Source: CAXXOK01 sp963675925 (GTDB lineage Bacteria > Bacillota > Clostridia > Christensenellales > Aristaeellaceae). From it: DNA of 64,000 nt. Below are positions 8,738 to 17,806 of the stretch, in pieces; the stretch's first letter is position 1; each line of letters begins with the position of its first letter. The translations under genes were made by a program, and so were the position numbers. The DNA is taken from assembly GCA_963675925.2 (NCBI GenBank), contig CAXXIB010000003.1, forward strand, positions 310,001-374,000. Direction: 5' to 3'. The notes beneath the pieces are model-generated. The model was not told where the DNA came from. It saw only the letters and a list, made by a program, of their open reading frames with translations, and did not search any database.

Positions 8738-9910
8738 ATGAAACTGAAACGCACGTTCAACGCTTCCCTGCTGACAACCATTCTGTCCGCAGTCGGAGCC
8801 GTCGTTATCGGCCTGTTTATCGGCTACCTGCTACTATTGGTCACCAAGCCGGAACGCTCTTTATGGGGCATGATGCGTATTTTAACGGTTGGTTTTTCCG
8901 ATCCGACAAAGCTTGCAAAAGTACTGTACCAGGCCATGCCGCTGATTTGCACAGGGTTATCGGTTGCTTTTGCGTTTAAAACCGGTCTGTTCAACATCGG
9001 CGCAACCGGGCAGTATACCGTGGGCGCGTTCTTTGCCCTCTTTGCGGGTATCCAGCTGCAACTGCCGTGGTACCTTGCCATCATCGCGGGGATGATCGGC
9101 GGCGCTATCTGGGGCGCGATACCGGGTATCTGCAAAGCGCTGTTTAATGTCAATGAGGTCATCACGAGCATTATGTTTAACTGGATCGCAGTGTTTGCAG
9201 TAAATATGGCCTTTAACAACTTCCCCATGCTGATGGTAGATTACTGGGGTAAGTCCTCAATCCGCGACCGTACACCGGTTTTGGCAGATGCCAATGCCAA
9301 TGCGGTCCTACCCAAGCTTGGGCTTGATAATGTGATGCAAAGTGACCTGATCAATATCGGCATCTTTATTGCAATATTGGTGGCGGTGATTATCTGGGTG
9401 CTGTTGCAAAAGACCACCTTTGGCTATGAGATTAAAGCCTGCGGCTATAACCGCGACGCCAGCCAATACGCAGGCATAAATGCCAAACGCAGTATCATTC
9501 TATCGTTCATGATCGCGGGCGCTATGGCCGGCCTTGGCGGTGCTCTGTACTATTTAAGCGGCACAGGCCAGTACACCTTTGTGAAATTATTGCTGCCGGC
9601 CGGGTTTAACGGCATACCGGTTGCACTGCTGGCAAACTCGCACCCCATCGGGGTTATCGTCAGCGCACTCTTTATCAGCTATATCCAAGTCGGTGGCGAT
9701 GCACTGCAGCCCCGCTTTGTTCGCGAGAACATTGATATCATCATTGGTGTGATTATTTATGTCAGTGCGTTTGCGCTGGTACTGAAGCTATGGTTTGAAA
9801 AACTGTTCTTAAAGCGTTCACTATCTGCCAATAGCTTACTTGACAGCTCTGATTCCCCGCCAGATCCTGTTCCACCGAAAGAGACGGGAAAGGATGGTGA
9901 TGCAGCATGA
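8738..9910 (+). CDS. Nucleoside ABC transporter permease 1 (NupP/YufP-like)
   Basis: A 390-residue polytopic membrane protein of the BPD_transp_2 family. Typical segments are FKTGLFNIGATGQYTVGAFFALFAG near the N-terminal third and the cytoplasmic loop EIKACGYNRDASQYAGINAKR followed by AGAMAGLGGALYYLSGTGQY, which contacts the ATPase. About eight to ten hydrophobic helices can be counted. The C-terminal 40 residues are hydrophilic and Pro/Ser-rich. The gene starts one base after the ATPase stop and overlaps the next permease by ATGA, so the two permeases are translationally coupled and form a heterodimeric channel. Confidence 0.93.
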   Translation: MKLKRTFNASLLTTILSAVGAVVIGLFIGYLLLLVTKPERSLWGMMRILTVGFSDPTKLAKVLYQAMPLICTGLSVAFAFKTGLFNIGATGQYTVGAFFALFAGIQLQLPWYLAIIAGMIGGAIWGAIPGICKALFNVNEVITSIMFNWIAVFAVNMAFNNFPMLMVDYWGKSSIRDRTPVLADANANAVLPKLGLDNVMQSDLINIGIFIAILVAVIIWVLLQKTTFGYEIKACGYNRDASQYAGINAKRSIILSFMIAGAMAGLGGALYYLSGTGQYTFVKLLLPAGFNGIPVALLANSHPIGVIVSALFISYIQVGGDALQPRFVRENIDIIIGVIIYVSAFALVLKLWFEKLFLKRSLSANSLLDSSDSPPDPVPPKETGKDGDAA

Positions 9911-10887
9911 TTATCGGCGATATTTTAAGCGCAACGTTGATTTTTGCCATCCCGCTGATGCTGGTTGCGCTGGGCGGTATGTTTTCGGAGCGCAGTGGTG
10001 TGGTAAACATCGCACTGGAAGGCATTATGATCGTTGGCGCGCTGGCTGCAAGCCTGTTCCTGCGCTATGTGGACGATGCTGGCCTAGGAGAAGGACATAC
10101 GCAGCTTTATGTGCTGGCAGCGATTGGCATTGCCGGTCTGGTCGGTATTCTATATAGCCAACTGCTGGCCTTTGCGTCGATCAAGCTGAAATCCAATCAG
10201 GTTATCTCCGGCACAGCGCTGAACATGCTGGCACCGGCATTGGCAGTCGTGGTTACCTGGAACATTCAGGGCACTGCACAGTCGACGATTTATATCCCCA
10301 ACTGGGTGCGTATTGCACCGGAAAGCCTGGGCATTGCGACGGATAACATTTTCACGACGTTCTTATTTAAAAGTCTGTTCCTCACAACACCGATAGCAAT
10401 TCTGATCCTGATTTTATCCATCGTATTCCTGTACCATACCAAAACAGGGCTTAGGCTGCGTGCCTGTGGCGAGCATCCGCAAGCCGCAGACAGCGTAGGC
10501 GTGAACGTTTACCGCATGCGCTATCTGGGCGTCGGGATATCCGGGTTCCTGGCAGGCATCGGCGGACTGGCGTACATACTGGCGGCCGGCAGCGGATTTA
10601 CCTCTACGGTAGCCGGGTACGGCTTCCTGGCACTGGCAGTTATGATCTTTGGTAACTGGAAACCTGTTAATATCCTGTTTGCGAGTTTCTTCTTCGCGTT
10701 TTTCAGAATCATATCGTTCTATTCCAACTCCATCAGCTTCCTGCCGAAGTTTGAAAACCTCGTTTCCAGCGAGTATATCTATTTGATCATGCCCTATTTG
10801 GTGACGATGATCGTGCTCATTCTGACCAGTAAGCGCAGTAGAGCACCGAAATCCGAGGGTATTCCTTATGACAAAGGAAGGCGCTAA
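9907..10887 (+). CDS. Nucleoside ABC transporter permease 2 (NupQ/YufQ-like)
   Basis: The second membrane subunit, 326 residues, same family as its neighbour. The N-terminus has the hallmark IPLMLVALGGMFSERSGVVNIALEGIMIVGA, and the coupling loop reads RLRACGEHPQAADSVGVNVYRMRY followed by SGFLAGIGGLAYILAAGSGF. It begins inside the ATGA overlap with permease 1 and ends the operon; a strong bidirectional terminator follows 3 bases after the stop. The family imports nucleosides, with the ATPase encoded two genes upstream. Confidence 0.93.
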   Translation: MIIGDILSATLIFAIPLMLVALGGMFSERSGVVNIALEGIMIVGALAASLFLRYVDDAGLGEGHTQLYVLAAIGIAGLVGILYSQLLAFASIKLKSNQVISGTALNMLAPALAVVVTWNIQGTAQSTIYIPNWVRIAPESLGIATDNIFTTFLFKSLFLTTPIAILILILSIVFLYHTKTGLRLRACGEHPQAADSVGVNVYRMRYLGVGISGFLAGIGGLAYILAAGSGFTSTVAGYGFLALAVMIFGNWKPVNILFASFFFAFFRIISFYSNSISFLPKFENLVSSEYIYLIMPYLVTMIVLILTSKRSRAPKSEGIPYDKGRR

Positions 10888-10890
10888 CCG

Positions 10891-10930
10891 CAAAATAAAA
10901 AGCCGTGCAAATCGCACGGCTTTTATTTTG
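10891..10930. terminator. Bidirectional rho-independent terminator
   Basis: GCCGTGC (10902-10908) pairs with GCACGGC (10914-10920) around a 5-base loop. The stem extends through CAAAATAAAA (10891-10900) and TTTTATTTTG (10921-10930) with a single bulged A. The A-rich and T-rich flanks let it serve both the transporter operon (+) and the aldo/keto reductase gene (-), whose stop is at 10934. Confidence 0.9.
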
Positions 10931-10933
10931 TCT

Positions 10934-12073
10934 TTATCCAAGCGCTTGTTGTGTTTCCTTTAGCTGCTTGATAATCTCCAGATTTTGCGGACATTTTCTT
11001 TCGCATGCACCGCATTCTATGCAGTGGGATGCATCCACCCCGCTATGTTTCTCCCAGTCGGCTGTCCGATCTTCCAGCGGAACTGTGGTTTTGCTGTACT
11101 CGGCTTTGGCGTAATCCGTCAGTTTATATACCTTATGATAATTCATTAGCCGGAACAGGTGCGGAATGTTGATCTTCTGTGGGCATGGCATGCAATAGTT
11201 GCAGCCGGTGCAGTACAAATCCATCAAGCGCTTGTTTTCGTCCAGCATGGCGGTGACCTGTGTACGCTCGTCATCGGTCAACACACCACCAATGGAGGCG
11301 ATCTTCACATTCTCTTTGAGCATCTGCTCATCTCCCATGCCCGACAATGCCATATTGACACCCGGATTGGCCAGCACAAAACGCAGTGCCATCTCAGCAG
11401 AGCTAACGACCTTGCCTTTAAGCAATGCTTTGACGGCATCGGACGGCGCACCCAGACGGCCGCCGCCAACCGGACCCATGATAATGACACCAAGGCCCTT
11501 TTGGCTAGCATAGGCGATGTTTTCTTCGTTGCTGCGGTCCAGCAGATTGTATTGACACAAGACGGAGCTAAACAAGCCGCTGTCGATAATTGGCTTCATG
11601 TTTGCGGCTTCTTTATCGTGGAACGAAAAGCAAAGGTGCTTGATTAATCCTTCGGAGAGCGCTTTGCGTGCTTCATCCACCGGGCCGCCGGGTTTTTCCA
11701 TGGCACGAAAGCTCTCTAGATCAATACCCCAGAAGTGGTAAAAATCGATGTAATCGGTATCCAGTTTGGTTAGCGAAGCTTCCAGATTCTTGCGCCAGGT
11801 TTCACCGTTGGAATCCGTGGCCGGGTTTTTGGTGGACAGGTACACTTTGTCCCGCCAGCCCTTGAGTGCAAGGCCTACGGCGCGTTCGCTGTCTTTGCCG
11901 CAGTAGTAAGGCGCGGTATCAACATAGTTGACACCGAGTTCAAATGCCTTTTGCATCAGCGGTACAGCTTTTTCATCGTTGATATGGGTTTCATCCAACA
12001 TCGGCAGGCGCATGCCCCCAAAGCCGAGCGCGGACAGCTTAATGCCGGTGTTCCCAAATGGTTTATAAATCAT
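10934..12073 (-). CDS. Aldo/keto reductase with C-terminal ferredoxin-like domain
   Basis: Predicted NAD(P)H-linked oxidoreductase, 379 residues. The N-terminal barrel begins YKPFGNTGIKLSALGFGGMRLP and carries the catalytic Asp/Tyr in NYVDTAPYY and Lys in STKNP. The last third holds cysteine clusters CTGCNYCMPCPQ and CIECGACERKCPQ, expected to bind iron-sulfur clusters. This barrel-plus-4Fe-4S layout is common in anaerobic Clostridia; the physiological substrate is unknown. ATG 12073 has AAGGAG 6 bases upstream, which is better than TTG 12079. The gene lies 35 bases after the XRE/S24-like gene on the same strand and could be co-transcribed with it. Confidence 0.92.
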   Translation of the reverse strand: MIYKPFGNTGIKLSALGFGGMRLPMLDETHINDEKAVPLMQKAFELGVNYVDTAPYYCGKDSERAVGLALKGWRDKVYLSTKNPATDSNGETWRKNLEASLTKLDTDYIDFYHFWGIDLESFRAMEKPGGPVDEARKALSEGLIKHLCFSFHDKEAANMKPIIDSGLFSSVLCQYNLLDRSNEENIAYASQKGLGVIIMGPVGGGRLGAPSDAVKALLKGKVVSSAEMALRFVLANPGVNMALSGMGDEQMLKENVKIASIGGVLTDDERTQVTAMLDENKRLMDLYCTGCNYCMPCPQKINIPHLFRLMNYHKVYKLTDYAKAEYSKTTVPLEDRTADWEKHSGVDASHCIECGACERKCPQNLEIIKQLKETQQALG

Positions 12074-12108
12074 AGGCAACTCCTTTTGGTATCTTTACCT
12101 TTATTATA

Positions 12109-12840
12109 TCATTCCGGCAGAGTAAATTCTACCCGCACCACATGCCCCAGGAATGATACATCCGGCAATGCAAGAGTCTGCGCGGCATATTCCCTGTCAT
12201 AGCTTTGCAATAGTATCGTCATCGAATTGAGCTTCTTAACCTTGCGAAGCGCACGCTGCCCATTCACATCTACGAGCATTATGGCTCCGTCTATGGGGCT
12301 AGCAGCCGGAACCATGAAGCACAGGTCGCCTTTCATAATACGAAACCCGCGTATACTGTCGTCCGGTACTTTAAAATAGAAGACTTTATCCGGCGACGCC
12401 CCTTCAATACGCCCTTGCAGTACCGGGAGCATACGATGGTCAACCTCTTCCATAACCGCATTTAGCACAGGCACACGCTTAAGGACGCTCTGAAGTGCGT
12501 CCAGCCATACGCTGCCCTGTACGGTGGAATCCTTTGCGGAATCATCCGAATACGCCGGTGTGGCATCCTCGCGCGTCTGGCTGGGTGCTATTTTGGTTGG
12601 TGCAGCCGTCTGCAAATCAACGGTCGCAGCGATATCGTCCAGTGTAAAGCCCTGCTCTGTATGCTCGGTCAGGCCAATCTTTTTGAGTATTCTGCGTGCC
12701 TGTTCGTCAGGGATGATTTTCTTGCCCTCTTCCACAGCTTTTAGGTACGCTGCGCTGACACCGGAAAGCTTAGATACCTGTTTCAGTGTCATTTCGCGGC
12801 GCAGGCGTTCGGTTTGTAGAAGGTCGCCCAATCTGCTCAT
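12109..12840 (-). CDS. XRE-family regulator with S24/LexA-like C-terminal domain
   Basis: A 243-residue protein with two parts. Residues 1-60 form a helix-turn-helix (LGDLLQTERLRREMTLKQVSKLSGVSAAYLKAVEEG). The C-terminal 90 residues resemble the S24 peptidase fold, with PDDSIRGFRIMKGDLCFM holding a Ser at the LexA nucleophile position and GQRALRKVKK near the expected Lys. Whether it self-cleaves is uncertain. The linker is long and polar. AGGAGG-type ribosome site GGAGGAATTACAT precedes ATG 12840. It may control itself and the aldo/keto reductase gene downstream; there are no SOS or phage genes nearby. Confidence 0.85.
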   Translation of the reverse strand: MSRLGDLLQTERLRREMTLKQVSKLSGVSAAYLKAVEEGKKIIPDEQARRILKKIGLTEHTEQGFTLDDIAATVDLQTAAPTKIAPSQTREDATPAYSDDSAKDSTVQGSVWLDALQSVLKRVPVLNAVMEEVDHRMLPVLQGRIEGASPDKVFYFKVPDDSIRGFRIMKGDLCFMVPAASPIDGAIMLVDVNGQRALRKVKKLNSMTILLQSYDREYAAQTLALPDVSFLGHVVRVEFTLPE

Positions 12841-12872
12841 ATGTAATTCCTCCGTGCCTTTGGTCGCTTAGT

Positions 12873-12901
12873 ATAGTAGCGCATAGCAGGAAAAAATGCA
12901 A
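12873..12901 (-). promoter_or_regulatory. Probable promoter for the XRE/S24-like gene
   Basis: On the minus strand TTGCAT (12901-12896), a 17-base spacer and TACTAT (12878-12873) lie about 33 bases before the ATG. Both boxes deviate from consensus. Confidence 0.45.
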
Positions 12902-12969
12902 TTCTGTCGAATACAGGAACTTGGTTGTTTTTGTCAACCCGTAGTAAGAGTGGAAAAAAGGAGTACATT

Positions 12970-14145
12970 TTGCCCAAAGAACAAATACCATTTTCCGGTG
13001 CGGATATCAGTAAAGAGGTGCTTCGCGCGCTGGAAGCCATGAATATCCAAAACATGACCCCCGTACAGGCACAGACCCTGCCTTTGATGATGGAAGGCCG
13101 CGACGTGATCGCTATCGCGCCCACAGGAACCGGTAAAACCGTTGCGTTTGGTATTCCTATGCTGGAATACGTGAACCTGTCCGATCGTCGCGTGCAGGAG
13201 CTGGTCATTGCCCCGACCCGCGAGCTCAGCCTGCAAATCGCTGAAGAAATCCGCAACCTCGCCCAGTATATTAAAGAGGTAAAAATCGCGGTTTTATACG
13301 GTGGTCAGCCGATAGTTAAGCAGATTAATCAGTTGAAACGCAATCCGCAGATTATTATTGCGACGCCCGGGCGCTTGCTTGACCACATGAACCGCGGCAA
13401 CATCCGGCTGGATCACGTGCACACGATGGTGCTGGATGAAGCCGATGAGATGCTCAACATGGGGTTTGTCAAGGATGTAACGCGCATCATCGAGGCGACA
13501 CCGGCAGATCGCCAGCTGGTTTTGTTCTCCGCGACAACCAATCCGGATGTGCAGACCATCGCCTGGAAATATCAGCAGGATTCTGTTGAGGTGCTGATCC
13601 CGGCCACCAAAGAAAACCGCCCGCAGATTACGCAATATGTCATAGAGACAGAAGCTAAGAATAAATACGAGCATCTTTTATATCTGCTCGACAGCGATGA
13701 GTTCAGCCGTGTGATGGTGTTTATCAACACCAAGGACATGACCCAGCGTTTAACCAACCGCATGCAAAAAGCGGGCTATCAAGCGGAATGCCTGCATGGC
13801 GATATGCGCCAGGGTGCCAGAAACCAGGTGATGGACGCGTTTCGCAAAGGCAAGTTCAACATTTTGCTGGCGACCGATGTCGCGGCGCGCGGGATTGACG
13901 TAGACGATGTAGAAGCGGTCATCAACTACGATCTTCCAAACGAAAACGAGTATTACCTGCACCGTATCGGCCGCACCGGTCGCGCCAAAAAACATGGCGT
14001 GGCGTTTACGCTGCTCACATTTACCGAAAGTGTGCGCTTTGATACGATCCTAAAATACATCGATGCAAAACCCGTTCCCCTGCATTTTAACGATCTTGGC
14101 ATTCTTTGCGGCGAGGAAGGCACAGCCTTCTTTGACCATATTTAG
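12970..14145 (+). CDS. DEAD-box ATP-dependent RNA helicase
   Basis: An RNA-unwinding ATPase of the DeaD/CshA group, 391 residues. All core motifs are present: Q motif with MTPVQAQTLPL, motif I APTGTGKT, Ia PTRELSLQI, Ib TPGRLLDHM, II DEAD, III SAT, V ATDVAARGID and VI HRIGRTGR. The protein ends about 35 residues after motif VI, so the long RNA-binding tail seen in DeaD is missing and this is a minimal core helicase. I use TTG 12970 because AAGGAG at 12958-12963 stands 6 bases upstream; an ATG at 12925 adds residues with no family match. It is followed by a CofE-like gene 13 bases on. Confidence 0.93.
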   Translation: MPKEQIPFSGADISKEVLRALEAMNIQNMTPVQAQTLPLMMEGRDVIAIAPTGTGKTVAFGIPMLEYVNLSDRRVQELVIAPTRELSLQIAEEIRNLAQYIKEVKIAVLYGGQPIVKQINQLKRNPQIIIATPGRLLDHMNRGNIRLDHVHTMVLDEADEMLNMGFVKDVTRIIEATPADRQLVLFSATTNPDVQTIAWKYQQDSVEVLIPATKENRPQITQYVIETEAKNKYEHLLYLLDSDEFSRVMVFINTKDMTQRLTNRMQKAGYQAECLHGDMRQGARNQVMDAFRKGKFNILLATDVAARGIDVDDVEAVINYDLPNENEYYLHRIGRTGRAKKHGVAFTLLTFTESVRFDTILKYIDAKPVPLHFNDLGILCGEEGTAFFDHI

Positions 14146-14158
14146 GGAGGCTGACACG

Positions 14159-14902
14159 ATGGCCGAGGACCAAGGCAGAAATCTGGCTTCACAGCGGCGC
14201 GAACAGGATGGGATTGTTTATTTCGACCGCGGTGTCATTCAAGGAAAAGATGGAAAACAGTACCAGCGCTATGCGATTCAAACGCATTTTGTAGAGGTTG
14301 GCGAAAGCCAAACAGTGCTGGTGGAACAGTATGTGCGTCCCCTGTATCAAGATGGCGATGTATTGTCCTTTGGTGCAAAGGTGATGTGCATGTGCTCCGG
14401 CAATGTGCGCAATCGCGATGAAGTTAAACCCGGTTTCTTTGCTAATGTAATGTGGCGGTTTGCCGGTATCAACTCTACCGGTGTGGGCATGCATGAGCCG
14501 TATAAACTGCAACTGGTAATTGATATGGTCGGCCTGCCACGCGTGCTGCTGGCAGCGGGCCTTAGCGCGGTGACCCGTCCCTTTGGTGTCAAAGGCCTAT
14601 TTTATAAGGTGTGCGGAAAAGGCGTTGGCGGGATTGACGGATTTTACTTCCGTTCCAGCTTCAAGCGCTACCATGAACTGGCCACCATTAACCCACCCAA
14701 TCCGGATGAGCTTTGCGATGCGCTTTTCGCAGAAACAGGCATCCCCATTGTATTGATGGATGCCAACGACATTCAGCGCGATCAGCTGGGCAAGTCCAAA
14801 AACTTCCCGCTGACCGACGAGCAGATTCAGGATGCAATGCGTGATAACCCCAGCGGTCAGGGCGACGAACTCACCCCATTGATTCTCATTCGTCCGCTGT
14901 AA
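14159..14902 (+). CDS. Coenzyme F420-0:L-glutamate ligase-like (CofE-like) protein
   Basis: A 247-residue protein that resembles the F420 gamma-glutamyl ligase family. Supporting features are the QDGDVLSFGAKVMCMCSGN segment, which matches the GDxLxIxxKVVAxxxG core, and later GKGVGGIDGFY and IVLMDANDIQRDQLGKS. It is shorter than archaeal CofE, and the substrate in bacteria that lack F420 is unknown. ATG 14159 has GGGAGG 8 bases upstream; a longer in-frame reading from 14063 overlaps the helicase gene. Its last 17 bases overlap the 3' end of the convergent ppx gene. Confidence 0.7.
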   Translation: MAEDQGRNLASQRREQDGIVYFDRGVIQGKDGKQYQRYAIQTHFVEVGESQTVLVEQYVRPLYQDGDVLSFGAKVMCMCSGNVRNRDEVKPGFFANVMWRFAGINSTGVGMHEPYKLQLVIDMVGLPRVLLAAGLSAVTRPFGVKGLFYKVCGKGVGGIDGFYFRSSFKRYHELATINPPNPDELCDALFAETGIPIVLMDANDIQRDQLGKSKNFPLTDEQIQDAMRDNPSGQGDELTPLILIRPL

Positions 14903-15785
14903 GAGCTTGCAGATACCCATCCAGGTTGGTATGTTCCGAAATGATGATGTGATCAATGGATAGAGCAACCATGCAGGCATACAGAATGGCAAACCCGTGT
15001 ACGACGATATCGGCACGATCCGGCGGTATCGTGCCAAGAGCTTTACGCTCTGCCAGCGGCATAGCAGGCAGCCTTTCCAGTACACGCCAAAGTTCGCTGC
15101 GGCTTACAGAAAAGCCGTGTGCAGCCTGGCTGGAATGCCAGTCAACGCTTTGAATACAGGTCGCGGCAGCCGTCATGGTGCCGCCAACGCCGACCCAAAG
15201 GGCCGGCGTTTTTGTTTGCTTGAGCTGCGCCATATACGGCGCTAGTAAATGCTGCACTGCGTTTGTTACTGGTTGTATATCTAATGATGATGTGATTGGA
15301 TACTGCTGAAACATGCGTACGGCACCGGCCTGAAGACTGAATGCAAGCGCAGGGGTGCCATGATCGCCGATCACAACTTCGGTAGAACCGCCGCCGATAT
15401 CAATCATTCCTGCGCTGCTCTCCCCTGCTGCACCCAGAAAGGATAACCGCGCTTCCTCTTTGCCGGAGATGATTTCCAGGGTCAAGCCAGTTGTATTGAA
15501 AATCATATCGCGGAACGCATTCTGGTTTGTGGCATCGCGCACAGCACTGGTAGCAAATAAGCGTACAATTGTTGCACCTTCCGCCTTAGCACATTGTTTT
15601 AACGCTACAATGGCCTGGCAAGCCTCGGCCATCATGGATTGCTCGATTTCCATCTGTGATGTCAGGGATGCAAACATACGCAAGCCGATACGCTTGCGCA
15701 GGACTGGGGTATGTTGCTGTGTATGCTCATCGGCGACCAATAGCCGCAGTGAGTTAGAGCCTATGCCGATAGCTGCCGCTCGCAT
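14886..15785 (-). CDS. Ppx/GppA-family phosphatase
   Basis: Member of the ASKHA-fold exopolyphosphatase / pppGpp phosphatase family, about 299 residues, which is the short single-catalytic-module form. The N-terminus AAAIGIGSNSLRLLVAD is the first phosphate loop, here with Gly in place of the usual Asp in DIGSNS. GMIDIGGGSTEVVIGD is the second loop. ATG 15785 fits the family start; GTG 15791, closer to the AGGAG at 15797-15801, is an alternative. It is preceded by the divIC-like gene 3-9 bases away, so the two are co-transcribed. The Asp-to-Gly change in loop one may alter metal binding. Confidence 0.88.
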   Translation of the reverse strand: MRAAAIGIGSNSLRLLVADEHTQQHTPVLRKRIGLRMFASLTSQMEIEQSMMAEACQAIVALKQCAKAEGATIVRLFATSAVRDATNQNAFRDMIFNTTGLTLEIISGKEEARLSFLGAAGESSAGMIDIGGGSTEVVIGDHGTPALAFSLQAGAVRMFQQYPITSSLDIQPVTNAVQHLLAPYMAQLKQTKTPALWVGVGGTMTAAATCIQSVDWHSSQAAHGFSVSRSELWRVLERLPAMPLAERKALGTIPPDRADIVVHGFAILYACMVALSIDHIIISEHTNLDGYLQALTADE

Positions 15786-15793
15786 ATGCACCC

Positions 15794-16096
15794 TTACTCC
15801 TGAAATCCGTAGAGTTCTTCGGGATTGGTAATCACAAAACGGATTTCATCCGCTTTCATGTAGCCGTACAGCGTACGCGCTAGATTTTCGATAAAGGCAT
15901 CTGTGCCCATAGCATCCAGCGTCTCACGCAGGGTATTTTCTTTTTTCTCTAAAAACTGATGATACGATAACGCTTCAAAATACTGTTCGTCCAGTTTTTT
16001 CATGTCACTCTTTTTCTGGAAAAACAGAAACGTAAACCCAATCGTGATCACTACAATGATCGCGATGACGGCAATCAATCTCACTCTAACGGGCAC
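15794..16096 (-). CDS. DivIC/FtsB-like septum formation initiator
   Basis: A 100-residue single-pass membrane protein of the cell-division complex. A short N-terminus is followed by one hydrophobic helix (about 7-27), a coiled-coil region (SDMKKLDEQYFEALSYHQFLEKKENTL) and the family's C-terminal motif IENLARTLYGYMKADEIRFV. Start is GTG 16096 with GAGAGGG upstream; no ATG alternative exists. It is expected to act with FtsL and DivIB at the septum. It sits just upstream of the Ppx/GppA gene on the same strand. Confidence 0.85.
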   Translation of the reverse strand: MPVRVRLIAVIAIIVVITIGFTFLFFQKKSDMKKLDEQYFEALSYHQFLEKKENTLRETLDAMGTDAFIENLARTLYGYMKADEIRFVITNPEELYGFQE

Positions 16097-16171
16097 GCTA
16101 TCACCCTCTCAATTACACGGGTTCATCTTCAGGGCAAGCATAGCATGAAACGGGTCTTGCCGCAAGTTGGT

Positions 16172-16525
16172 TTATTCTACATCGCGTGTTGAAACAACAT
16201 CCGCGCCGGTACCGCATACGTTTTCACAAATCACGTCACCCATTTTAATCGGTGCTTGTAAATTGCAGCATTCAATGGCTTTCATGCAGTCAAATATCTT
16301 GTCTTTTGGAATCGGACAGCTGGTCTTCACGCTTAAAGGCAGCGATTTGCCGGGGACATTGACAACAGCAGTAACCATGCGTTTTGGGGCTATAGCTTCT
16401 TGCTTGGCATAATTCTTGCCGCGCTTGCAGCTGGCACCTTCCACACTGATAACCTGATCTCCCTCTGTTTCCACGGTCATACGGCAGCCGATCGGGCAGT
16501 TTATACAAGTTATGGTCTGTTTCAT
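16172..16525 (-). CDS. DUF1667 cysteine-rich protein of the GlpA/GlpB-like group
   Basis: A 117-residue protein with CINCPIGCRM at the N-terminus, GASCKRGKNYA in the middle and ECCNLQAPIKMGDVICENVCGTGADVV near the end. The cysteines probably bind an iron-sulfur cluster. The family is almost always encoded after two flavoprotein genes, as here, and may serve as the small electron-transfer subunit of an anaerobic glycerol-3-phosphate dehydrogenase-like complex. AAGGAG precedes the ATG; the gap to the upstream oxidoreductase stop is 9 bases. Confidence 0.9.
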   Translation of the reverse strand: MKQTITCINCPIGCRMTVETEGDQVISVEGASCKRGKNYAKQEAIAPKRMVTAVVNVPGKSLPLSVKTSCPIPKDKIFDCMKAIECCNLQAPIKMGDVICENVCGTGADVVSTRDVE

Positions 16526-16534
16526 GCGTGCTCC

Positions 16535-17806
16535 TTATTCCGCGATACGTATCGTAAATGTGTCTGCTGTGAGCGTCTTTACCACATCCGCCGGGAGAAG
16601 TACTTCAGCCATTTCACCGGGTGACAGGATGCGCTTGGCAACGGATTTAACAACGCGGTCGCCGTCCAGCAACTGCACCTTACAATTTTGATAAACCTTG
16701 TCCGGGCGGAACATAAAGCGTATGTCTTTTTCTATGGGGCTGTCGCTTAGCACACGCAAGCGCTGTGGTACAACCCCGCGAACGCCCGGCCCGTCCTGCA
16801 CCTTGATGGTTTTGGCAGGCTGCACGTTAGACTTTAAAACATAGCGTGCGGCCGATTCACCGGCTTTTTGGCTTTCCTCGCTGACAAAATCGACCAGATC
16901 ATGCACATGCAATACATTGCCGCAGGCAAACACACCGTCCATGCTGGTTTGCAGCATATCATCCACCACCGCGCCCTGGGTTGTTGCGGACATTTCCACA
17001 TCAATCAAGCGAGTCAGTTCGTTTTCGGGAACCAGACCGACCGATAATATAAGCGTATCGCACGCGTACACTTTTTCTGTGCCGGGAATCGGCTGCAAAT
17101 GCATATCCACCTTTGCGATGGTAACGCTTTCAACCCGTTCCTTGCCCTGAATATCAATCACGGTATGGCTTAGCAACAATGGAATATCATAATCATGCAG
17201 GCATTGAACGATGTTGCGGTTCAGGCCTGAGGAGTATGGCATAATCTCCGCGCAGGCCAGCACGGTTGCACCTTGCAGGGTCATTCTGCGCGCCATAATC
17301 AGCCCAATATCGCCGCTGCCGAGAATCACGACCCGTTTACCGGGCAGGTAGCCATGCATATTGACAAGCTTCTGTGCCGTACCGGCGGAAAATATACCCG
17401 CAGGGCGCGTACCGGGGATCGCCAGTGCGCCCCTAGGCCGTTCACGGCAGCCCATAGCCAGTATGATTGCTTTGGCTTGGAACAGCTGTACACCGTGCTT
17501 GCGGCTAACGGCGGTCACCTGTTTGTTTTCGTTAATATCAATGACCATCGTATCGCACTGCACCGTAACTCCCAGTTCTTGCATACGGTCAATGTCACGC
17601 TGAGCGTATTCCGGTCCGGTCAGCTCTTCTTTGAAGCGGTGCAGACCAAAGCCGTTATGAATACACTGCTTTAGAATGCCCCCGAATTCGGATTCACGTT
17701 CCAGCACGGTTAAATTCTCTATCCCCTGTTCTCTGGCCGCGATAGCAGCCGCCATGCCAGCCGGACCAGCGCCGATGATCAGCACGTCGGTTTTGATTTT
17801 ATGCAT
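16535..17806 (-). CDS. FAD/NAD(P)-dependent oxidoreductase (GlpB-like subunit)
   Basis: A 423-residue flavoprotein of the pyridine nucleotide-disulfide oxidoreductase superfamily. The FAD-binding Rossmann motif TDVLIIGAGPAGMAAAIAA is at residues 6-24, the NAD-binding VVILGSGDIGLIMARR near 150, and the second FAD contact MDGVFACGNVLHVHDLVDFV near 290. There is no CxxxxC redox-active disulfide. It begins at ATG 17806, 9 bases after AAGGAG, and overlaps the GlpA-like gene by 8 bases. The three-gene set suggests a membrane-associated complex that oxidises glycerol-3-phosphate or a similar 2-hydroxy compound. Confidence 0.9.
   Translation of the reverse strand: MHKIKTDVLIIGAGPAGMAAAIAAREQGIENLTVLERESEFGGILKQCIHNGFGLHRFKEELTGPEYAQRDIDRMQELGVTVQCDTMVIDINENKQVTAVSRKHGVQLFQAKAIILAMGCRERPRGALAIPGTRPAGIFSAGTAQKLVNMHGYLPGKRVVILGSGDIGLIMARRMTLQGATVLACAEIMPYSSGLNRNIVQCLHDYDIPLLLSHTVIDIQGKERVESVTIAKVDMHLQPIPGTEKVYACDTLILSVGLVPENELTRLIDVEMSATTQGAVVDDMLQTSMDGVFACGNVLHVHDLVDFVSEESQKAGESAARYVLKSNVQPAKTIKVQDGPGVRGVVPQRLRVLSDSPIEKDIRFMFRPDKVYQNCKVQLLDGDRVVKSVAKRILSPGEMAEVLLPADVVKTLTADTFTIRIAE

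Noticed and set aside
7966..8781. 271-codon minus-strand frame opposite the ABC ATPase
   Set aside because: Shadow of the ATPase and permease genes; its composition follows theirs.
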